NCBI GenBank assembly: GCA_002633005.1 | Contig: NMRA01000142.1 | Coordinates: 666,860-730,859 of the forward strand | Reading direction: 5' to 3' | DNA from: Phoronis australis | Lineage: Eukaryota; Phoronida; Phoronidae | Length of the DNA stretch: 64,000 bases | Program-made: the position numbers and the translations under genes | In this document: in pieces, positions 1 to 7,361 of the stretch | Numbering within the stretch: position 1 is the stretch's first letter | Layout of the letters: every line of letters begins with the position of its first letter | Notes under the pieces: model-generated | The model's database searches: none | What the model was told of the DNA's origin: nothing | What the model saw: only the letters and a program-made list of their open reading frames with translations

Positions 1-114
1 AAGAATTGATGAGACCTGGCTTGACATTCCTTAATGTCTAACTGCTGTACTCTACTGATTTATGGCCCTTGGTAATTGTCAACAATTAATACTATCCAAT
101 ATAGTAAGTGGATG
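1..114. other. Left edge of window, nothing recognised
   Basis: AT-rich sequence outside the outermost virus-like signal. There is no open frame of note and no recognisable repeat. It may be host flank, or the remains of a viral terminal repeat. Confidence 0.4.
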
Positions 115-149
115 TATAAAACTTCGGCAAGCCAGCAAGATAACATCAG
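115..149 (+). promoter_or_regulatory. TATA + initiator core promoter facing into the EVE from its left end
   Basis: TATAAAA at 115-121 is followed by CAAGATAACATCAG at 136-149. The Inr-like TCAG has its A at 148, 33 nt after the first T of the TATA box, which is normal TATA-Inr spacing. The 14-mer matches 12 of 14 bases of the equivalent element in the opposite promoter (6025-6012, minus). Densovirus terminal repeats commonly carry promoters at both ends, so this may be the left-end counterpart. No sizeable plus-strand ORF lies downstream in this copy. Confidence 0.4.
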
Positions 150-314
150 CTGTGAAGCAGACAACTTGAGGTGCCTCGAGGCAAGGCCAAGTGGCTGGTT
201 TGACCGACGTCAGCGGGAGTTGACTCAGGGGTGTACCTGATAAGAATTACTAAACCTGTACTTATATCCTGCGGTTTTTGAGACTCGGTACAAGAAGGTT
301 GGTTTTAATTCTGT

Positions 315-320
315 TTATTT
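315..320 (-). terminator. Possible polyadenylation signal after the capsid ORF
   Basis: TTTATT on the plus strand is AATAAA on the minus strand, about 405 nt beyond the capsid stop at 725. It could end the viral minus-strand transcripts. A six-base motif in AT-rich DNA is weak evidence. Confidence 0.3.
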
Positions 321-441
321 GATCCTGTATAACATGAACAAAGCAGTCATTTTACATATGTTAAAATAGCATCGCATGGTGTAGAATGTGAACACACTTT
401 ATATATAAAAGGAAACCATGCGTCCATATCCGCATAAGTAT

Positions 442-840
442 TCAGTATAGAATTACAGAGACGTTGCAATTGATCCATAACATTCTATTAGTAATACGGC
501 CATCCCAGAACAAATATTCTGTGCGTAATAGTGACCAAATATGATGTAAAGTACTGTCAAGTAAATCGAGTAGAATAGCTTTCAATGTTATAAAACACAG
601 ATAATCTGCACATCGTGTTTCATCTTTACATGCTTGGCTCCAGTAATCAAAATAGTCCTCAAATTTATTACAACAATACCAAATCCATCTGCAGTATTTA
701 CGTATACCCCTTAATATGCGGTGGTCAGTCCTCAGTATCCGTGTCAGCGAATTCGTCAATCCGCACTCTCTTGCGTGCAGGTCCCGCAGTAGGTGAGGTG
801 CTCTTCTGTTTAACCGTCTGGGCCTTAGAATATTTGTCAC
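442..840 (-). CDS. Small ORF overlapping the capsid C-terminus (132 codons), doubtful
   Basis: The frame opens inside the last part of the capsid ORF and runs 283 nt past the capsid stop. The first ~40 residues are an arginine-rich shadow of the capsid frame. The part after the capsid stop has an aromatic and cysteine-rich composition and a mildly hydrophobic centre. I recognise no family. It could be an accessory ORF of the virus or chance openness in the 3' region. Confidence 0.2.
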   Translation of the reverse strand: MTNILRPRRLNRRAPHLLRDLHARECGLTNSLTRILRTDHRILRGIRKYCRWIWYCCNKFEDYFDYWSQACKDETRCADYLCFITLKAILLDLLDSTLHHIWSLLRTEYLFWDGRITNRMLWINCNVSVILY

Positions 841-2417
841 TGAAAAGAGCAGGAAGTTTATCAGGACCTTTTACATGAAGCAGGGCACTGGGTTGACGTA
901 GGTTAGCATAAGCTGTAGGATCATCCGCAGCACCGTCGTTATTGTCAATAGGTATTGGTATTCTAGGCGCCTTAACATTGTGTAAGCCTCCAGATCCCGT
1001 AACCATTGAAGGAGTATAGGTTTGTCCTTTGTGTTCTAGTTGCCAACCAGACGAGCGTGTAGGAACGCGAATGCCCATAACATTTTCTGCCTTAGTGTGA
1101 TCATTGTCCGTGATTTGGTTAATGGACTGCTTTGCGTATTCGTAGTCAAATTCTGTCCAAATGTCACGGTCCGGGTTGACAAGGTTAGTGCTGTCATCAC
1201 GACTTCGCGGATATATTGTTACGGTCATACTCTTTTGGCAGAAGCAAAATGCTGAAATTTCAATGGGACGTCTATCGGCATCCATGACAAGTGGGAATTT
1301 AATCAGCCATGGTGGTACAGAATCATAAGCGCCCAAACCATGCGCTTGTTGGAACATCAAATGATTATGATCACCGTATGGAGTAAATTCTGTGCCAGCA
1401 ATCCGTTGTTGTTCAACAGTCACTGGTGGAGCGCCACCTACACCGCCATAGTCTTTTGGTTCATAGCTTTGTGGCAGAATCTTATGCATCATACTGGAGT
1501 ATCCTCCAAAGTTAGACCCACCGAAATTCATGTCACATAAGGCATCTTGCGCAGCAGAAGCAAATTGTAGTTTGTAGCCAAATGCGTCTTCGGCATCAGA
1601 GTCAGTCCATAGAGTTTTTGCAATGTATTGAGGATTTTTTACGTTTGGATCAAGTCTATTCCAACCCGTAATGTTAAGACCTGCTGATGTGTTGAGATTG
1701 AATCGCCTGTACGTTGGAATCTTTGGTGTGTTAGTGAAGGAATAGGTGAAGGTTTTGCTGTTCTTACCAGGACGCAGTTCGTCGATTTCTTTCAGACGCT
1801 GTAATGGTTTTGGAAACGATAGACTTTTGAGTTTTTTATGACCAGGACGTGGAACAAATATACCGACAGTAGGTAAATCTTTATAACCCGTAGCTGCACC
1901 TGCTGTATCATAAAGAACACCTTCCGTATAATGACCTGGACGCCAGCCTTTAGACCAAGTGGCATCTGGTGATCGAAAACCACAGTGTTCGTATTAAATC
2001 CTGTTATCCTGAAAACACATAACATACATTGTGTTGTTAAACTGTGTGTATGTTTCACCAGCCATTGCAGAAGCGCCTAATGCTTTCTTACGTTCCAGTG
2101 GCATCAGGTTGGAAAGGGTGCAGGAAACACTGTCTATTTGGTATTCGTCAGCTTCTCTGTTCAACTGATAGAAGTCCTCAACAGTCATGAAGTGTCCCAT
2201 ACCATTATTGTCGATGTATTTCCAGTTGACCCATGTGTTGTTGTCTTTGTAAGTAGTGTTCCATTCCTTAGGAGGTTATTGAAATTCAGGCTTGTCACAC
2301 TGTTCTATGTACATGAATGTGTTATACGTATAGGTTTTCTGATAAGCCATTTAAGCGGTGTTCCACAACGTGTATAAGTACGTATGTCTTCCTGTGCCAA
2401 CTCTTGTGAGCGAACTA
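725..2417 (-). pseudogene. Parvovirus capsid protein (VP) body, interrupted by three TAA codons
   Basis: One minus-strand frame carries capsid-like sequence from about 2417 to the stop at 725, some 560 codons, the usual size of a densovirus jelly-roll capsid. It is broken by in-frame TAA at 2351-2353, 2276-2278 and 1994-1996, with no frameshift: all three stops and the terminal stop share one frame. Diagnostic stretches include a glycine-rich start at about 1531, proline-rich surface-loop-like sequence, and a basic Arg-Lys tail near the C-terminus (PARKRVR) that resembles a nuclear localisation signal. Capsid proteins build the T=1 virion. The N-terminal PLA2 region expected for VP1 is not attached but lies upstream of NS1 (5619-5068). 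A start codon follows the 2351 stop, but the true beginning of the frame is unclear and may depend on a splice acceptor near 2415-2424. Confidence 0.8.
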
Positions 2418-3389
2418 GATACCTAGATGTTGATCGTCCGTCACCTTGCTGACAATGTACGTCCACACCATGTCCAAGGCTTTACGAGAATGACGTGCCA
2501 GTTTTGTTGTTCCCAGTTTTGATGGTCCCTGTAATCCCTTTTGAAGCCACATCCACACATTCGTGACAAACCATGAATGAAGATGCATTACAGCGGCTGC
2601 TGCATCGAATTCTCGCTGAATGTCGTGTAGGTCTCCAAGTGCTTGCATAGTACTGTCTCCAAGTTCCGAACTTATGTTGGGCGTTGTGTCTACGGATGGC
2701 GTATCCATTGATCCATCCGCCTCTGATTGGTCCTGCAGGGTCATAGCGTCCATAAGTTCGTCCATCATTGTGCCAATGGCCTCTAATTCCCCCGTCCGTA
2801 AAGGTGAAGCGTTTGGTGTTATATACCTGGAACACCCGTCTTCGAAGGCGTCGCCATGGCTTGATAGTGTACATTGCAGTGTTGGATCTGTCCATTGTTC
2901 TGATTGCGGAATTGCAGGATTGGAAGGCAGTAAAGGTGTTTGTTTTCCAGTTAGTTCTGGTTGTGGAGCAGATGTCATGTCTTTGGCTGAACTCATTCTG
3001 GCAAATTCTGTTTGATGCATATCTTGCCCTGTCGGACCAATAGTTTCGTCTTCCGACAAAGGTGCGAAAGGTACGTTTGGAGCATCTTCTCTTTGTAATG
3101 GTGTCGGCAGTTTGACCGCGTCGTCCACATTGCGAGCTGTTGACACCTGACGTACACGTTCTGTATTTGTTCGTATTGCATCGCCAAGTTCCTGCACAGC
3201 AGCGACATTTTCGGCGCGAAGGTTTGCTGCATGTAGTGAGCGTCCTTGACGCATTAGATCTGCTATTTCGCGTTGCTGACGAAGTTCGTCCTTTGGAGGC
3301 AAGTTCTGTGTCTGCATCACTGGTATTGGCGTGTCTGGAAGTAGTGGACTGTTGTGTAAACCTGTTTGAAGATGTATCAAGCCATGCAT
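2415..3389 (-). CDS. 324-codon ORF overlapping the NS1 C-terminal region in another frame
   Basis: It opens one nucleotide past NS1 codon 550, directly after the helicase domain, and ends at the capsid border. Its composition is more protein-like than the overlapping NS1 frame. There is a Gln/Arg/Glu-rich, probably coiled-coil stretch near residues 35-95, an acidic Ser/Thr/Pro-rich middle with many methionines, and a tryptophan-rich hydrophobic patch followed by basic residues near the C-terminus. I do not recognise a family. Candidates are an NS2-like accessory protein, an alternative NS1 tail reached by frameshift or splicing, or the N-terminal extension of the capsid protein, since it runs straight into the capsid region in the same orientation. 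Confidence 0.5.
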   Translation of the reverse strand: MHGLIHLQTGLHNSPLLPDTPIPVMQTQNLPPKDELRQQREIADLMRQGRSLHAANLRAENVAAVQELGDAIRTNTERVRQVSTARNVDDAVKLPTPLQREDAPNVPFAPLSEDETIGPTGQDMHQTEFARMSSAKDMTSAPQPELTGKQTPLLPSNPAIPQSEQWTDPTLQCTLSSHGDAFEDGCSRYITPNASPLRTGELEAIGTMMDELMDAMTLQDQSEADGSMDTPSVDTTPNISSELGDSTMQALGDLHDIQREFDAAAAVMHLHSWFVTNVWMWLQKGLQGPSKLGTTKLARHSRKALDMVWTYIVSKVTDDQHLGI

Positions 3390-5040
3390 GTTTGAATTTG
3401 ATGATCATAATTCGCTGACGTAGCGGCATTTCTTGATCAGGAACATATCGCCATATTTTATGATTAGACGTCATTATCAAGGGACAACCGTCCCAATCTT
3501 CAACCGCTCTATTCTTAACATTGATTTTGCAAGGACTACCTTCTAATATTAATTTAGCTTTCTCAACAGCTTCAGGAGTAAACACAAGCTCCTCCATTAG
3601 ACCAATGCGACGTTTTCCAACAAGACTGGCCCATAAGAATTGAACGCTATCAAGTACAACTTCACCACACTGTGTACCAAATTGTCGACAGATACCACGA
3701 GCATAATAGCTTTTACCGGCATTAGATTTGCCTTCTAACAATATACTGTTAGTTTTTCCATTGTCAGATTGCAGTATACGAGACATTTGTATGTGTATCT
3801 GATGGATTTGTTCACGCGTGTAACGTTGATGTTTTAATACTTTGTATGACCATTCATGATCAGGTGCATATTGTGCAAATTGTTCAAGAATGTTTTTGTT
3901 TGCGGTAATGGCAACAAGTTGGTATCGACGACAATTGTCTACAGTAGATTGAAAGTACGGTATCGATAATCTGTCTAATACCCATTGGTTATCTAAGTGA
4001 ATTAAGTCTTCCAAGGACATTGCGCCTGTTTCATTCATCTTAGCTAGAACGTCGTCAGTTAAAATACGACGAGCAGACAGTTTTGGTTGAACACTGGTAT
4101 AGTGATTGTTGTCAGGATTGCAATAGAACTTAGCAACCTGCAGTAATGGCCAACTAGAGCTCATGACTTGTTCGACGTTTTTGCAGAAGTATTTCATAAG
4201 TCCACCGAAATTACGCACCTTCTCAGCCTTCATATACTTGAAGGCTATGCAGGACAGGTTGAACTCTTTTGTTTTTTTACTCCAGAATCTGTCCAAAGTG
4301 ATTTTGAAGTTATCGACACGTGATTGTGTATGAAACATAAGATGGAAGTGTGGACGTCCATACTTTGTGCTTTCGCGTATACCAAAAAACTTAAATTTTG
4401 GTGGAAACAAAGCCATGAGTTCCTTCAATGAAAAATTTATTTTCAAATTTCCGTACATGTCCTCGACAGCTATAACAACCGATAACCAACTGGCATTAAG
4501 TTCATCTTGAATATAAGTATCAACATCAGTTTGAGTACAATCAAAACGTTTATCGTTAGTAAAGTCTATATCCGAAACAGTAGCAGAATGGATGTCCAAG
4601 AACCATGCGTTTATTGCAGTTTGATCAGTGCATGTTGAATTGCTTGCGGATGTTTTTGATACATCTCCGCAAGTCGAATCATGTCCAGCGCTCTGGCCGG
4701 CAGGCAGTGTGTTTTGTTGTATCACTATTGCAGTATTTGCGCATGGCCAAGTTTTAATCCATGTTGCCATTGTTTCGCGACGTTTGTAGTCGTCGTTTTG
4801 CAGTGTGAGTAGAGCTATCTCCGTGTGCTCTTTTTCTATTGGCAGAGTGCATTCGTCCTCCCACATGTGCATCGTCCAGCGACATAAAGGCGTCAATGTT
4901 CGAACCGTTCCGACCAGGTTGTTGTGTTCTTTGATGTATTTGCGCATTGTTTTCGCATTCTTGAGCCCCGCTCGTTCTTTCAATAGGTTGAGCAGTGCTT
5001 TAGACAGTATCACGAAATATTGGTCACAGTTAGACTGCAT
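2482..5040 (-). CDS. NS1: Parvovirus NS1: HUH endonuclease and SF3 helicase
   Basis: The replication initiator nicks viral ends and unwinds DNA in the nucleus. Residues 231-233 form the HUH metal-binding motif (RPHFHLMF), and Tyr284 with Lys287 in MKYFCK fits the nicking tyrosine motif. The SF3 helicase has Walker A GKSNAGKS at 437-444, a Walker B-like acidic pair at 483-484 (GLMEEL), motif C ending in the Asn of MTSN at 523-526, and arginines at 541 and 543. The start ATG lies 14 nt after a good splice acceptor (5055-5056). No internal stop is seen across either domain. Beyond about residue 551 (nt 3388) the frame becomes Arg/Ser/Thr-rich and may be a shadow of the overlapping 324-codon ORF, so the real C-terminus is uncertain. 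The domain family is clear; the exact virus genus is not. Confidence 0.9.
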   Translation of the reverse strand: MQSNCDQYFVILSKALLNLLKERAGLKNAKTMRKYIKEHNNLVGTVRTLTPLCRWTMHMWEDECTLPIEKEHTEIALLTLQNDDYKRRETMATWIKTWPCANTAIVIQQNTLPAGQSAGHDSTCGDVSKTSASNSTCTDQTAINAWFLDIHSATVSDIDFTNDKRFDCTQTDVDTYIQDELNASWLSVVIAVEDMYGNLKINFSLKELMALFPPKFKFFGIRESTKYGRPHFHLMFHTQSRVDNFKITLDRFWSKKTKEFNLSCIAFKYMKAEKVRNFGGLMKYFCKNVEQVMSSSWPLLQVAKFYCNPDNNHYTSVQPKLSARRILTDDVLAKMNETGAMSLEDLIHLDNQWVLDRLSIPYFQSTVDNCRRYQLVAITANKNILEQFAQYAPDHEWSYKVLKHQRYTREQIHQIHIQMSRILQSDNGKTNSILLEGKSNAGKSYYARGICRQFGTQCGEVVLDSVQFLWASLVGKRRIGLMEELVFTPEAVEKAKLILEGSPCKINVKNRAVEDWDGCPLIMTSNHKIWRYVPDQEMPLRQRIMIIKFKHAWLDTSSNRFTQQSTTSRHANTSDADTELASKGRTSSATRNSRSNASRTLTTCSKPSRRKCRCCAGTWRCNTNKYRTCTSGVNSSQCGRRGQTADTITKRRCSKRTFRTFVGRRNYWSDRARYASNRICQNEFSQRHDICSTTRTNWKTNTFTAFQSCNSAIRTMDRSNTAMYTIKPWRRLRRRVFQVYNTKRFTFTDGGIRGHWHNDGRTYGRYDPAGPIRGGWINGYAIRRHNAQHKFGTWRQYYASTWRPTRHSARIRCSSRCNASSFMVCHECVDVASKGITGTIKTGNNKTGTSFS

Positions 5041-5054
5041 ACGTTGTTTTTTAG

Positions 5055-5056
5055 CT
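5055..5056 (-). promoter_or_regulatory. Predicted 3' splice site before NS1
   Basis: On the minus strand a T-rich run (TTTTTCATTTTAG) ends in AG at 5056-5055, 14 nt before the NS1 ATG. Joined to the donor at 5626, the upstream acidic exon (169 nt) plus these 14 nt total 183 nt. The acidic ORF would therefore read in frame into NS1 with no stop. Confidence 0.5.
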
Positions 5057-5067
5057 AAAATGAAAAA

Positions 5068-5619
5068 TTACTTACATGTAACAAATGCGCCAACCATTGG
5101 ATCCCAATTACGTCCACCAGGTGCTTGAACCCATGGTATGAAATTCGGTATTCTTAACGCACGTCTATATCTATTGATTTCTGCTTGATCTAATATTTGT
5201 TTACGTACTGCAGGATCCGTAACTGGTGTTCCATCTATATAATAATTGCCTGATGGATAAAATCCATAATATGTTCCTGTCTTTTCCTGCGCTTCTGTTA
5301 TTTTAGCATATTGCGCCGGCGTACCTTTGCCTTTATATTTAGGCATTTTTGGATATTGTACTCCTACGAGAGTTTCTCCAACGTATTTTACACCTATTCC
5401 TGCAAGTCCTATACAACTATGCCAATTGCCTTCTAAACAATCTTGTCCGAATGATCCTGTAGCTTTTCTATCAGCAGCACGTACATCGTCCGATGTAGAA
5501 GCCTGATCGTACTCTAAGTCATGCACTTTAGCTATTGCATCATCTGAATCAATAGGTTCTTCGTTAGTAGTAATATCAGTACCAGGACCTATCCACTTAT
5601 GACCAGGTAAATGTGGCAT
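5068..5619 (-). CDS. Parvoviral phospholipase A2 (VP1-unique-type) ORF located upstream of NS1
   Basis: This 183-codon ORF has the parvoviral PLA2 signature. A calcium-loop motif WIGPGT is at residues 9-14 and the catalytic pair His33-Asp34 with Tyr37 is in KVHDLEYD, followed by a VRAAD motif near 46-50. In parvoviruses this domain lies at the N-terminus of VP1 and breaches the endosomal membrane during entry. The rest has Gly/Tyr/Pro-rich sequence ending in a tail typical of VP1 linkers. The stop codon sits inside a consensus splice donor (GTAAGT at 5070-5075), so the ORF behaves like an exon whose 3' end is spliced on to something else, presumably the capsid over 2.6 kb away. An in-frame TAA directly precedes the ATG, fixing the start. 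It is intact. Its position before NS1 on the same strand is odd for the family. Confidence 0.85.
   Translation of the reverse strand: MPHLPGHKWIGPGTDITTNEEPIDSDDAIAKVHDLEYDQASTSDDVRAADRKATGSFGQDCLEGNWHSCIGLAGIGVKYVGETLVGVQYPKMPKYKGKGTPAQYAKITEAQEKTGTYYGFYPSGNYYIDGTPVTDPAVRKQILDQAEINRYRRALRIPNFIPWVQAPGGRNWDPMVGAFVTCK
5070..5075 (-). promoter_or_regulatory. Predicted 5' splice site at the end of the PLA2 ORF
   Basis: ACAT|GTAAGT on the minus strand is a full GTAAGT donor. It overlaps the last two codons of the PLA2 ORF, leaving the exon in phase 1 (181 codons plus one base). The matching acceptor for the capsid was not identified with confidence. Confidence 0.5.
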
Positions 5620-5795
5620 AACTTACCGACTGGTTCGTCCGTTGCTGCGTTAGGATCTATATTCTCCTTGTTTTCATCGTCCAAGTTTACTACTTCCGGT
5701 GAAGGTTGTGAAGGCTGTGCAGTGCAGGATGCGTCTACTTGTTCAGCTACTGCAATAACGTCTTCATCCGAAGCGTCTTCCCATATACCAGACAT
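5589..5795 (-). CDS. Short acidic ORF, probable first coding exon
   Basis: The ATG at 5795 is the first base after a predicted splice acceptor. The 68-codon frame is rich in Asp and Glu, with Ser/Gln/Pro in the middle and a NKENIDP stretch that contains a KEN-box-like motif. A full GTAAGT donor at 5621-5626 lies within it, so only the first 56 codons plus one base would be kept if it is spliced. The acceptor before NS1 continues the same phase, suggesting an N-terminal extension of NS1. Unspliced, it would precede the PLA2 ATG at 5619. I know no homologue. Confidence 0.5.
   Translation of the reverse strand: MSGIWEDASDEDVIAVAEQVDASCTAQPSQPSPEVVNLDDENKENIDPNAATDEPVGKLCHIYLVISG
5621..5626 (-). 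promoter_or_regulatory. Predicted 5' splice site in the acidic ORF
   Basis: GTCG|GTAAGT on the minus strand. Its last base, T, directly precedes the T-ATG context of the PLA2 ORF. Splicing here would therefore remove the PLA2 start, while intron retention would expose it, a simple switch between NS1-type and PLA2-type mRNAs. Confidence 0.5.
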
Positions 5796-5911
5796 CTATA
5801 ACAATTAAGCAACGTATCGTCTCATCCTTCATAATCTAATATGTCATAGACCTAATGTTAAGAAGGTCTTGACCATAACATTGCTAACTGATAAATACTA
5901 AATGTTCTTAC
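5796..5911 (-). other. Predicted 116-nt leader intron
   Basis: The donor GTAAGA is at 5911-5906 and the acceptor TTGTTATAG ends at 5796, placing the spliced junction directly at the ATG of the acidic ORF. The leader exon would run from about 6013 to 5912 (102 nt). Confidence 0.45.
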
Positions 5912-6011
5912 CGTCCTTTTTGTCCTTAATAGCCTGAAAACCCGAAAACTGGCTGAGTCTCAATCCCTAGCAACAACTTTACGTCCTTTCTAAACGAGCG
6001 CTTTGCAGGAA

Positions 6012-6042
6012 CTGACGCTATCTTGACCTGCAGCGCCTTATA
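6012..6042 (-). promoter_or_regulatory. TATA + initiator core promoter for the EVE transcripts
   Basis: On the minus strand TATAA starts at 6042 inside GATATAAGG, and an initiator TCAGTT has its A at 6013, 29 nt away. This matches the arthropod-type TATA-Inr arrangement often used by densoviruses. Between them lies CAAGATAGCGTCAG (6025-6012), shared with the left-end promoter. Confidence 0.5.
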
Positions 6043-6053
6043 TCGGCCCGGCC

Positions 6054-6545
6054 TTAAGCGGCCTCGAGGAGGCTCTGGGATGTTTGAATTGCCTTTTCTA
6101 GTGTTAGTGAATCTCCACTATTAATTAGTTTTTCTTGTATTTCCTCGTCTTTTACTCCAAAGACAATTTGGTCGCGTATCATTTCATCTGGAGGCAAGTC
6201 ACTAACTGTTCGATTGTTTCCTCCCCTTGTACAGCATTGTTGAACTTGTAGCTTTCAAACATTGAGTTGTGACGCGGTTGGACATGATCTGCAAAGCGTT
6301 TGTAATTTGCTTCGAGGTTGTCTTTCTCGGATTCTTCTAATGTCCAAGTATTAAATATGCCTCTCCCTTTGTCATTGACATATAGTAATAAATACATAAA
6401 CTTTTCCTTCTCCGTTTTCTTTGCCAATGGTCCAGCGAAGATCAAATCAACATGTTGTTGAGAAAGTCTCCAAGCTTCTACCAGGTTGCTCGAATCCCAG
6501 TCAATTGACGGCGGGACAGTCCTCCTGAATGCTCCATTTTCCTGA
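6054..6545 (-). pseudogene. Ty3/gypsy retrotransposon gag relic
   Basis: Two successive minus-strand frames read as an invertebrate Ty3/gypsy Gag. The first (about 6545-6179) has a WDSSNL start, then VDLIFAGPL, a K-T-E-K-E-K stretch and GRGIFNTW. The second (about 6178-6057) continues with IRDQIVFGVKD and a helical tail, and ends at TAA 6054-6056. Gag forms the retrotransposon particle. A stop at 6179-6181 and a frame change break it, and no zinc knuckle, protease or polymerase follows. It lies directly against the viral insert, which may have landed in the element. Confidence 0.7.
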
Positions 6546-7013
6546 CACCATGTAATATTTTGTGTACTATCAAGACGAAGGCAAAAGAAACTAGATTATC
6601 TATTAAATGAACTGAACAGTATGATGTACAAAGCGTGACTGAGGCTACACAGCTACTAGCATGCACTATAAACATAATGTTGGTGGCCAAGACTAATTAA
6701 TGTGGTCGCCATGATTAATTACTCTGACAGTCAGTCTAAACAAATACTGGAAGTGGACAATGAGCTCATCATGTTACAAACACCAAATCAGCAAAGACCA
6801 TAACATGAAATAAAGATAATTAACCCAAGTAATCAGGGAGAGACTAAGAGTTGATTGGAACACATGAAACCTTACGGCTAAATCCTATTCAAATAAGCCT
6901 TGCATTATCCGACACAGAGATAAAGAGAACTGGTCTATGAGTTTAAGAGACTCTGATTCGAACGCGGTATATTTCAAACCCTTTGCATTTCCGCTTCGTC
7001 GTTGAACTTGTGT
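6546..7013. other. No gene recognised
   Basis: AT-rich sequence with short open frames only. A GTTCGAATC word on the minus strand near 6950-6960 resembles a polymerase III B box, but no A box is convincing. Confidence 0.4.
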
Positions 7014-7361
7014 CTACCTCAACATTCTCTGCACAGTTGGTTCTAGAGCCAAGTAAACTGCTTTCAACGTTTCATAGTTCTTGAAAACTGTAAAAAACAG
7101 GATGTTTGCAGGATCCGATGAAGAAGGTTCCAGGCCAAACAGCTGCTTATTCATCATTGCATTCTCAGTAGCCAACTCTTCAATGTGCTTCAAAGCATCT
7201 TCTAAAAGTTCTCGGTCACTTCTCAGGTTTCTGTTGTAGTGGTGGTCTTTGGATACACACGGAGCCTCAATCACCTTGTCATCTTCTACGTCGCAACATT
7301 CCCCGTCTCTCCCATTCACTAGCTCCACGCTGAAAAAATTTAGTTTTTGCATGCCTATCAT
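7014..7361 (-). pseudogene. Fragment of a THAP/Harbinger-like DDE transposon protein
   Basis: The 115-codon frame has a charged N-terminal half, a helical Leu/Glu-rich stretch, then ILFFTVFKNYETLKAVYLAL. That resembles the 'FYTG-P-Y--F-A' helix that precedes the catalytic domain of invertebrate DDE_Tnp_4 (Harbinger-type, often THAP-fused) transposases. Neither the DNA-binding domain nor the catalytic residues are seen nearby. The assignment rests on one motif. Confidence 0.35.

Larger units (their letters stand above)
115..6050 (-). mobile_element. Endogenous densovirus-like parvovirus (EVE), nearly full length
   Basis: The block contains a rolling-circle/SF3-helicase NS1, a parvoviral PLA2 domain and a capsid ORF, all on the minus strand. 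With an arrangement of about 5.9 kb it is close to a complete densovirus genome. The borders are inferred: on the right a Ty3 gag reading ends at 6054, so the insert must stop at or before about 6053; on the left the outermost virus-like signal is a core promoter at 115-149. A 9-bp word GCCTCGAGG occurs at 173-181 and 6061-6069 and might be a target duplication, but it is nearly palindromic and may be chance. NS1 and PLA2 are intact and the capsid has only three stops, so the insertion looks fairly young. An actual viral contig or exogenous virus cannot be excluded from sequence alone, but the flanking gag relic and the host gene downstream argue for integration. Confidence 0.85.

Noticed and set aside
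725-2417. Reassigned TAA codons as explanation for the three in-frame stops in the capsid frame
   Set aside because: The surrounding gene is integrated in an animal genome with standard-code TMEM164, and NS1 and PLA2 contain no internal TAA. Ordinary pseudogene decay is simpler.
1040-3418. Plus-strand frames across the viral insert as ambisense genes
   Set aside because: They mirror the minus-strand coding frames, carry no domain, and no plus-strand splice or poly(A) logic was found for them.
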